DNA of 64,000 bases, taken from contig WTBT01000001.1 of assembly GCA_013138965.1 (NCBI GenBank), forward strand, positions 82,342 to 146,341, read 5' to 3'. Position 1 is the first letter of the stretch; the number at the start of each line of letters is the position of its first letter. Shown piece by piece: positions 56,877 to 64,000 of this stretch. The DNA comes from Candidatus Aegiribacteria sp. Its GTDB lineage: Bacteria > Fermentibacterota > Fermentibacteria > Fermentibacterales > JCC-6. The notes beneath the pieces were generated by a model that made no database searches, was not told the origin of the DNA, and saw only the letters and a program-made list of their open reading frames with translations. The translations under genes were made by a program, and so were the position numbers.

Positions 56877-58301
56877 TTACTTTCGAAACAGCTTTTTCAC
56901 ATGAGAAAACATTTCGCGGGTCATTCTTGAGATGTGCTTATGAGTATTCCTTATATCATACTTCACAATCGATGCAAATAATGGAAGAAGCCGTAGCGGT
57001 GACCAGGCTGCCACTGAATAATCCCTTATGAAATTGTAGTTGAAGAGCTGAAGATTCCCCTTCATGAAGGCACTGATCCGCTCTTTACATAGGTAATCAT
57101 CCGTTTCAAAAATGCAATAGACCTTCCTCTTATGGAACATGAACGGAACATTCTTCCAATCGCGGAGAAATCTTACACTGTTGTCTGCCATAAGTATATC
57201 GTAACCTTCTGTCTTTTTGAAGGGACAGAAGAGGTTAAACCATACGGCATCAAGATTCAGCTTTTTTGCAAAAGCAATACTTTCCATGTCACTCTGAAAA
57301 TCACTTCCTGGAAGGCCAATTATGAATGAAGCTGCAACCCTCATACCGGCAGCCTTCACCATATTCACCGATTCCTCGATTGTTTTCAAAGTTTCACCCT
57401 TCTTAATACCAGCAAAAACAGCAGGTGAACCACTTTCTATGCCGAAGTCAATTCCGGTGCAACCAGAATCCTTCATCAGGCTGACAAGCTCTTCATCTAT
57501 TCTATCCGCTCTGATCCCGTTGGAACACTTCCATCGGAAGTTAAGTTTCTTTTTAATCAGCTGCATGCAAAATTCTTTTACGCGGGAAATGTCAAATGTA
57601 AAATTATCATCTGCAATATCAATGCACTGAATTCCGGGGTGTGTTATTAATGCGTGCTCAAGTTCCTCAATGATATTACTCACGCTTCTGAATCTCCACT
57701 TTCTGCCGGATATGGATGGGACGTTACAGAATGTGCATTTGAATGGACAGCCCCTGCTCGTACAGACCCAGTATACCTTCATGCCATTTGAGAAAATGTC
57801 GAAATGTGTGTAATCCGGGAAAGGAATCATATCAAGATCGTCTACCGGTGCTCTGAGTTCTGTGCGTAAAAGACCGTCACCACTCCTCGCAATAATACCT
57901 TTAATCTCCTCAAGTTTCCTGTTTCCAAGCAGGTAATCAATTATCTCCAGAATGGTATCCTCACCCTCACCGGCAACACCAATATCAAAGCACGAATGTT
58001 CATTGAGAAAAGCTTCACCATCAATGGTTATGTGTGGACCGCCGCAGATTATAGGGCCGTCATAGGACTTTCTAACTTCCATTGCGGCATCAATTACCCG
58101 CAGTACGGTACTGGATTTAATAGAGAACCCGACGATATCCGGTTGCTCTTCCATAATAATTCTGGAAACTTTACAGACGCTTTCTGCACCTTTGACAACT
58201 CTGCAGTAATGTCCATGTGCTTTGAGAACACCACATAGATACCCCAGACCAACATTACTCTCTGTTTCAGATAGATATGGATCTATAAACAGTATATTCA
58301 T
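56877..58301 (-). CDS. B12-binding domain radical SAM protein
   Basis: CTSRGCPFKCTFCNVPSISGRKWRFRS; N-terminal B12-binding-like region. Confidence 0.92.
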   Translation of the reverse strand: MNILFIDPYLSETESNVGLGYLCGVLKAHGHYCRVVKGAESVCKVSRIIMEEQPDIVGFSIKSSTVLRVIDAAMEVRKSYDGPIICGGPHITIDGEAFLNEHSCFDIGVAGEGEDTILEIIDYLLGNRKLEEIKGIIARSGDGLLRTELRAPVDDLDMIPFPDYTHFDIFSNGMKVYWVCTSRGCPFKCTFCNVPSISGRKWRFRSVSNIIEELEHALITHPGIQCIDIADDNFTFDISRVKEFCMQLIKKKLNFRWKCSNGIRADRIDEELVSLMKDSGCTGIDFGIESGSPAVFAGIKKGETLKTIEESVNMVKAAGMRVAASFIIGLPGSDFQSDMESIAFAKKLNLDAVWFNLFCPFKKTEGYDILMADNSVRFLRDWKNVPFMFHKRKVYCIFETDDYLCKERISAFMKGNLQLFNYNFIRDYSVAAWSPLRLLPLFASIVKYDIRNTHKHISRMTREMFSHVKKLFRK

Positions 58302-58333
58302 TGATAATTCATTCGTTTATGACAAAAGGTTCA

Positions 58334-59689
58334 TCACTGATCGTCTTCCAGCAGCTTATTCAGCTTTTCCACATCTATCGCAAGCAGCCTGGCGGCAGCC
58401 TTTTTTTCGGAGCCGCAGTACTCCAGGGTTTGCATTACATGATCGATGATCTTGTCATGGAGTTTCATGGGAGTGAAATCCCCAGACATTTCACCCGGAA
58501 TAATTCTCTCACGGATGTAAGGCGAAAGAGAATCCTTGTTCAGTATTTCGCCGTCAGTGTTCACAACTGCACAGGCTATGATGTTTTTCAGCTCCTGAAC
58601 ATTGTCGGGATAATTGTACTGCTTGAGAAACTCAAGCAGCTCACCTGAGAAACCGGTAATTTTCCTGCCTGTCCTTTCTGCTTCCTCCTTCAGAAAATAC
58701 TCGGCAAGAAGTGGTATATCATCAGCCCTGTCCCTCAATGGAGGAATACGAATGGAATTCACCATAAGATGGTATAGAAGGTCCCTGGAGAATGAGTCCC
58801 GGTATCCGGAGCTTGTCAGATCATGTGTGGAAGCAACTATGAGCCTTACATCACTTCCCAGAATCTCAGTGGAATTATCTCTGTAGTACTCGCTTGTCTG
58901 TATGACCCGCTTCAGCCTTACCTGAACGTGTAAGCTCATATTCTCGATATTATCGATGAATAGAGTTCCGCCTGAAGCGGTTTCCAGGAAACCGGGCATC
59001 TCCTTGCTCTTCCCGCTCCAGTCCCTGACCCTGCCGAACAACTCTGATGAGAATTCCTCCGGGGAGTGGGAAGCGCTGTCTACTGCGATGAAGGGTTTGT
59101 TAACCCTTGGGGACGAGTTGTGAATCGCTCTTGCCAGTGATTCCTTACCGGTGCCCCGCTCGCCCCAGATGAATACGCTCAGGTCCCCACCCGCCATCTG
59201 TTCAGCCTGGTGGAAAAGGCGGATAACCGCGGTATCCTGTGTAGGGAGATGCTCAAAGGCGGCCGTATTGTCCAGATCCTCCCTGGATAGGGCCTGGGGC
59301 AGTCTGTTAATCGTGCTGTAGAGGGTTCCGTACTCCATGGCATTATTAAGGACTTCCAGAAGGTGTTCATCATCAACCGGTTTTGTAAGGTAATCGAAAG
59401 CGCCCCTCTTCATGCTTTTTACAGCCAGATCAACATCGTTAGCTCCGGTCAGTATAACTACAGGGATGTTTATGTCCTTGGTGTTCATCATCCCCAGTAT
59501 ATCCATACCGGTGACATTGGGCATATCGAGATCCAGCATTATCACATCAAAATGTTCTTCCTCAATAAGTTCTTCAACCTGCCTTGAATCGTTGATCACT
59601 GTAGTTTCGAATATCTCCGTCTGCATGAGGAACACCATGAAATAATTGGTTACAGCAACGTCATCGTCTACAATGAGTATTCTTTTCAA
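58334..59689 (-). CDS. NtrC-like response regulator (REC-AAA) lacking GAFTGA
   Basis: REC domain RILIVDDDVAVTN...DVIMLDLDMPNVTG; GERGTGKESLARAIHNSS; ELFGRVRDWSGKSKEMPGFLETASGGTLFIDNIE. Confidence 0.88.
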   Translation of the reverse strand: MKRILIVDDDVAVTNYFMVFLMQTEIFETTVINDSRQVEELIEEEHFDVIMLDLDMPNVTGMDILGMMNTKDINIPVVILTGANDVDLAVKSMKRGAFDYLTKPVDDEHLLEVLNNAMEYGTLYSTINRLPQALSREDLDNTAAFEHLPTQDTAVIRLFHQAEQMAGGDLSVFIWGERGTGKESLARAIHNSSPRVNKPFIAVDSASHSPEEFSSELFGRVRDWSGKSKEMPGFLETASGGTLFIDNIENMSLHVQVRLKRVIQTSEYYRDNSTEILGSDVRLIVASTHDLTSSGYRDSFSRDLLYHLMVNSIRIPPLRDRADDIPLLAEYFLKEEAERTGRKITGFSGELLEFLKQYNYPDNVQELKNIIACAVVNTDGEILNKDSLSPYIRERIIPGEMSGDFTPMKLHDKIIDHVMQTLEYCGSEKKAAARLLAIDVEKLNKLLEDDQ

Positions 59690-61677
59690 TTGCTCACCTT
59701 CTCTGCTGTCGCATCCTCACCGGTGGGAATCCTGACTGTGAATTTTGTTCCGGCCCCGGGCATGCTGCTTACGGAAATGTTTCCGCTGTGTTCCTCCGCG
59801 ATCCGGAAGGCTATTGCAAGGCCCAGGCCTGTACCTCCTTTTGCCCTTTTTGTTGTGAAGAACGGATCGAATATCTGCTTCTGTGTCTTCTCATCCATAC
59901 CCTTCCCGTTATCCTCTATCTCTATCACTACATTATTACTGTGGTCCATGCACGTTCGGACAGTGATAAGGCCTTTCCTGTCATCGGGAATTGCCTGTGC
60001 GGCGTTTACAATGAGATTAACGAAAACCTGCTCTATCTTCTGTGAATTCCCGGTAAATTTCGCCAGGTCATTCCCCAGTTCAAGCACTATCTCTGCATGC
60101 TTGTGTACCTCATTTTTCACCAGCCTTGTTGTGGCCTCCAGAAGAGTATTTACATCAACAGTATCAACCAGAAGCCCCTCATCTTTTCTGGCGAAACTCC
60201 TGAGTCCCTCAACTATTCCCTTTATTCGCTCGGAACCGTGTATCATGTCATCAACAAGGGTCATGATATGCTCGCGGAAGAAATCGTACTTGAGACGTGC
60301 AATTTTCAGATCGAGATGATCCTCCCGGTACGCATCAACTATGGGCAGCATATCCGTTATCGCCTGTTTGATGATCTTGATATTGCCCCTTATGAACTGG
60401 TTCGGATTGTTTATCTCATGGCCGATACCGCTGACCAGCTGCCCAAGGGAAGCCAGTTTGTCCGCCTGCTGTATCTGCTGTTCATAGGTCTTCTCAAGGG
60501 TGACATCCCTGTAGAACTCCAGTATTCCATCGACTTCCTCCTCCTGATTGTATACAGGAAGAGTATGGACTTCCATGAACTTGTCCCCGTCCCTGATTGT
60601 GATCGTTATGGGTGTCTTATCACGCTTGATCTTACCAAGTCTGCAGTCTCTGCACGGTGTATCACGGTTGAAATAGGTTCTATAGCATTTATCACCGGGT
60701 TCAATGTCATCGTGATTGCTCATGACCACATTCCTGTTGAGATCTATCAGCATGACTTCTCCTGGAATGACCTTGAACATGGTTTCAAGACGATGTCTTG
60801 TCTCGTCCCAGCTTCTGTTGATCCTGTCCAGGTAGGAATCGGCAGTACTCAGTTTCTGCTTCTGTTCCTCCAGGTCCCTTTCCCGCTCATCGATTTTTGC
60901 TTCCAGTTTATTCAGACGGCTATTCAGCTCTTCTTCTTCCTCCTGTTTGAGAACCATCCTTTCGGAAAGCTCTTTACGCTCCAGAGCAACGCTCAGCATT
61001 CTTCCTATTTCGTTAAGCATCTTCTGCTCTTCAGGAAGATGCTCGTGAGGTCCGCTTATGTATCCCACCCTGATCTCACCCTTATGTTCACCGTTGATTA
61101 TGAGTTCTACACTGATGTAATCATCCCCGGAGGGTTTCTGCCCGTATTCCTCCCCCTGGAATATGGAGTAAACAACTGCTTCGTCAGGTGAACGCATCCC
61201 ACGTGAGAGGTATTCGGGCAGTTTTGTAAAAAACTCCTTGATGGAGGCTGAAACTTCTATCCATTCGGCAACCGTGTACAGGCAGGAGAGCTCCTTTACC
61301 CGCTCCTCCTTCTCCCAGTCACTGATTCTTCGCAGGGCATCTACCTGGACACCGAAGAAAAGGTAGATCCCTCCATGAACACTCTCAATATATCCGACTT
61401 TCATTGGTACGGGGGTTAATTTGCTCGCCTGCACGGCAAACAGCGAAATAACGCCCCTTGCTCCTTCATGCACTTTTTCAATGGCATTTCGAAATGACTG
61501 AAGGGATTCCAGGTCAAGAATGTCATGAAGATGTATTCCGGAAGCATCGCGGTTCGCAGGAGAACAGGTTCGTTTAAGCAACGGGCTTACGTAGATTATT
61601 TTCTCGTTCGCGTCAGCAACCAGCAAAAAATCAAAGCTGCTCTCAATGAGTGTATACAGGCTTTCAAGGCGGATCAT
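59686..61677 (-). CDS. PAS-domain sensor histidine kinase
   Basis: LGQLVSGIGHEINNPNQFIRGNI H-box; GGTGLGLAIAFRIAEEHSGNISV. Confidence 0.93.
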   Translation of the reverse strand: MIRLESLYTLIESSFDFLLVADANEKIIYVSPLLKRTCSPANRDASGIHLHDILDLESLQSFRNAIEKVHEGARGVISLFAVQASKLTPVPMKVGYIESVHGGIYLFFGVQVDALRRISDWEKEERVKELSCLYTVAEWIEVSASIKEFFTKLPEYLSRGMRSPDEAVVYSIFQGEEYGQKPSGDDYISVELIINGEHKGEIRVGYISGPHEHLPEEQKMLNEIGRMLSVALERKELSERMVLKQEEEEELNSRLNKLEAKIDERERDLEEQKQKLSTADSYLDRINRSWDETRHRLETMFKVIPGEVMLIDLNRNVVMSNHDDIEPGDKCYRTYFNRDTPCRDCRLGKIKRDKTPITITIRDGDKFMEVHTLPVYNQEEEVDGILEFYRDVTLEKTYEQQIQQADKLASLGQLVSGIGHEINNPNQFIRGNIKIIKQAITDMLPIVDAYREDHLDLKIARLKYDFFREHIMTLVDDMIHGSERIKGIVEGLRSFARKDEGLLVDTVDVNTLLEATTRLVKNEVHKHAEIVLELGNDLAKFTGNSQKIEQVFVNLIVNAAQAIPDDRKGLITVRTCMDHSNNVVIEIEDNGKGMDEKTQKQIFDPFFTTKRAKGGTGLGLAIAFRIAEEHSGNISVSSMPGAGTKFTVRIPTGEDATAEKVSN

Positions 61678-62051
61678 CTACATTTCCCTTCAATCACGAT
61701 GTTCGGAGGTTCCTGTAATTCAATTCATTAGATGTGGAATTGCAGCATGCCCGTCAAGCACCGGCTTGTGCCGGATGGAACGATCTGCCTGCTCAGTAAT
61801 CATGTTTCTCAAAATATCTTCGGAACTCTTCCATCGCATCCTGTATGTCAATCCACCTCCTACATTAACAGCAGCTGTTAAACAACGTTTTTCGCAGTGT
61901 TAGTATACATATGCTTACTTTATGATGTCATGATAACCGCCTTAACTCCCAGTATCCTGCGCTATATTTTCCAAGGTAATGAACTACACCCGCCGCAAGC
62001 AGCGGGGTATCTATAAGTCGAACTGCAACTGTTGCTACGCCCCAAGGAGGA

Positions 62052-62159
62052 TTATGCAAAGCTTTGCATAAACCGCCTTATGCAAAGTAAAGTATTATGC
62101 TAAGTAAACCTGCCAACTCCAATAGAACTAGTGGCTTACATCCTATTTACTTTGCATAA
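62052..62159. repeat. Cluster of TTATGCAAAG repeats including a 20-bp perfect palindrome
   Basis: 62052-62071 TTATGCAAAGCTTTGCATAA; 62079-62092 TTATGCAAAGTAAA; 62095-62108 TTATGCTAAGTAAA; inverted copy 62146-62159 TTTACTTTGCATAA. Confidence 0.8.
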
Positions 62160-62168
62160 TATCTTCAC

Positions 62169-63191
62169 TTACTTCAATTCTGATAGCCATGAAAGCAGTG
62201 CCTGATCTTCGCTCCAGTCAGGCAAGTTACTATCAATCAGCTCCGGATAGGCACTCTCGATTGCCTTCCGTTTTGTTTCAGTATCTGTTCTTGCGTAGAT
62301 TTCTGTAGTTTTTAGATTGACATGCCCCAAAAAATCCCGGATGTAGATTAAATTTACACCTGCCTGCAAAAGGTGCATTGCCTTGCTATGGCGGAACATG
62401 TGCACTTTTACCTTAGGGGGTACTAAGGTCGGTGATCTCCTTGCCATCTTCACATATTTGGCAACTATATATGCTACGCCTTCTTTTGTAAGTTTATTGT
62501 GTTGGTTGTTTACGAAAAGTGGGTTTTCATTTTTCCCAGGTTGCTTCAGTCTGTTTTCCGCAAGATAGCTTTGCAGTAACAAAACAGCGTTCTTCATTAA
62601 AGGAACTCTTCTGATTTTGTTTCCTTTTCCGGTCAGAGTAATTACAGCAGGATTATCCAAGACAACATCACCGACCTTGATATCAATCAACTCCTGTACA
62701 CGTGCTGCGGTATCATACAAGATACTCATCAGAGTCAGGTCGCGCCTACCTTTTTGGGTATGTTTATCCGGTTGCTCTAGAAGCAGTTTCATAGCTTCCG
62801 GTGCCAAATGCTCAACTATTGTTTTCTTAGCTTTTTTTATTGGGATAGCAATTATCTTTTGAAAATGGAAGATCCCAGCAGGTTCTTCTGACTGTACGTA
62901 CCGAAAAAAAGAATGAACAGCGGCAAGCCTTTGGTTTCTGCTAGAAATGCAGTATTCTCTATTATTCTCCAGCCATTCCAAAAAACTGGTAATTAGCTTA
63001 CTAGAAAGGATGTCCAGCTTAATCTTTTCTGCAGGAATACTTTTCTCCTCCCAACAATACCTTATCAGTAATTTAAACGTATCACGGTAGGAGTAAATCG
63101 TATTCTTGCTGGAATTTTTCTGTAATGGAAGGTAAACGGAAAGGAATTCAGTAAGGTGCTTTGCAAAATCAGTGGGTTTCATCGCAATCAC
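62169..63191 (-). CDS. Tyrosine recombinase/integrase
   Basis: 340 aa; YDTAARVQELIDIKVGDV, HMFRHSKAMHLLQAGVNLIYIRDFLGHVNLKTTEIYAR. Confidence 0.93.
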   Translation of the reverse strand: MIAMKPTDFAKHLTEFLSVYLPLQKNSSKNTIYSYRDTFKLLIRYCWEEKSIPAEKIKLDILSSKLITSFLEWLENNREYCISSRNQRLAAVHSFFRYVQSEEPAGIFHFQKIIAIPIKKAKKTIVEHLAPEAMKLLLEQPDKHTQKGRRDLTLMSILYDTAARVQELIDIKVGDVVLDNPAVITLTGKGNKIRRVPLMKNAVLLLQSYLAENRLKQPGKNENPLFVNNQHNKLTKEGVAYIVAKYVKMARRSPTLVPPKVKVHMFRHSKAMHLLQAGVNLIYIRDFLGHVNLKTTEIYARTDTETKRKAIESAYPELIDSNLPDWSEDQALLSWLSELK

Positions 63192-63897
63192 CTCCCAGCG
63201 CAGGGATTATCCCCTGGTACAATGTTTCTAGTTTTAGTGTAATATCTGGAAAAACATCCGCAGTCAGGCGCAAATAGTAGGCTGTATCGGCAAAGGAGTA
63301 GTGCCCCATATATGTTTTTAGTACCGGAAGATATACTGCTAAATCAATTTTCTGTTGTACCCATTTTTTTAGGCAGTGTACGGCGAAAGAGTGACGAAAA
63401 TCATGAATGCGTGGCCCATATCCTCTGCCGCCATGTGAAATTCTGGCACACCACAAAAACCTGCGAAAGTTATTGTATACATTCCCTACTGTCATCGGCT
63501 TACCATTAAGTGCTGGGAAATATATATCTTCCTGTTTTGGATGTGGGTGTACCTTTTCCGAATAATGTCGGCAATGTACCGTAAGATAGTCTGACATGGG
63601 TACCAGTCTGTCGTTATCCTTTTTTGAATGACAAATGGCAAGAATGCCGTTTTCAATGTCAACATCACCCACCTTGAGAAGTCGTGCCTCAGACACCCGC
63701 AATCCGCATGTATATATCATGCGAAAGAATACAGGCATAATCAGATGGCGGTATGGATGCTCATAACAATAGCGACACTTATCGGTTTCCGCGAAAAACT
63801 TTGTTAATTCATCGACTGTATAGATGTGGGGAATATATTGCGCTTCCGTAGGATAATATCCTTTGGGAATGATATAGATGGCACCGACAGAATTCAA
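63169..63897 (-). pseudogene. Tyrosine recombinase catalytic domain, apparently N-terminally truncated
   Basis: YTCGLRVSEARLLKVGDVD, IHDFRHSFAVHCLKKWV, LKTYMGHYSFADTAYYLRLTAD present; no N-terminal core-binding domain; in-frame stop just upstream of TTG start. Confidence 0.7.
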
Positions 63898-64000
63898 TAA
63901 TCATACAGCAAGCCGCAACTGATATTTTTCAATCCGATGGGTATTTCTCATCCGAAGATGGAAATATCTCCAGTTCAACCTGATTTGACCCCGAATTGCG

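Noticed and set aside
60097-61191. + strand 364-aa ORF
   Set aside because: Fully antisense to the PAS histidine kinase; no motifs, probable shadow ORF
1-64000. CRISPR array or rRNA genes
   Set aside because: No regularly spaced direct-repeat array and no rRNA-like sequence was noticed on reading through

Overview
The window is 64 kb of bacterial chromosome, most consistent with an FCB-type or candidate-phylum organism; that taxonomy is a guess from gene content. It is mostly ordinary core genes in dense operons. On the minus strand these are gcvT-gcvH-gcvPA-gcvPB, a heterodimeric ABC exporter, paired M16 peptidases, tilS-hpt-ftsH-folE-folP-cdaA, and tsaE-tsaB-[rimI/PNP fusion]-folC. Also present are a PorX-like RR-PglZ with its histidine kinase, a LarA-like racemase, a second two-component pair, priA (+ strand) and two tRNAs. 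An accessory, partly decayed stretch at about 7.2-16.1 kb carries a MITE-like element, C-terminal gene fragments, an AAA/DUF4143 ATPase and a RecQ helicase with matching 5' leaders, an XRE/membrane-protein pair, a frameshifted hsdR remnant and a Fic protein. The most notable items not explained by simple gene calls are: (1) a 136-162 bp TIR-bounded element present twice (7.2 and 43.4 kb), each time just upstream of a minus-strand gene; (2) a RAYT transposase bounded by ~29 bp inverted repeats, plus a solo third copy of the end at 44.06 kb, with repeat ends forming stop codons of neighbouring genes; (3) a duplicated coding segment flanking the AAA-RecQ module; (4) an apparent RimI-purine nucleoside phosphorylase fusion; (5) several proteins that keep their fold but appear to have lost catalytic or redox motifs; (6) a tyrosine-recombinase pair at the right edge, one apparently N-terminally truncated, next to a cluster of TTATGCAAAG repeats. 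No CRISPR array or rRNA was seen. All family calls were made by reading motifs by eye, without database searches.
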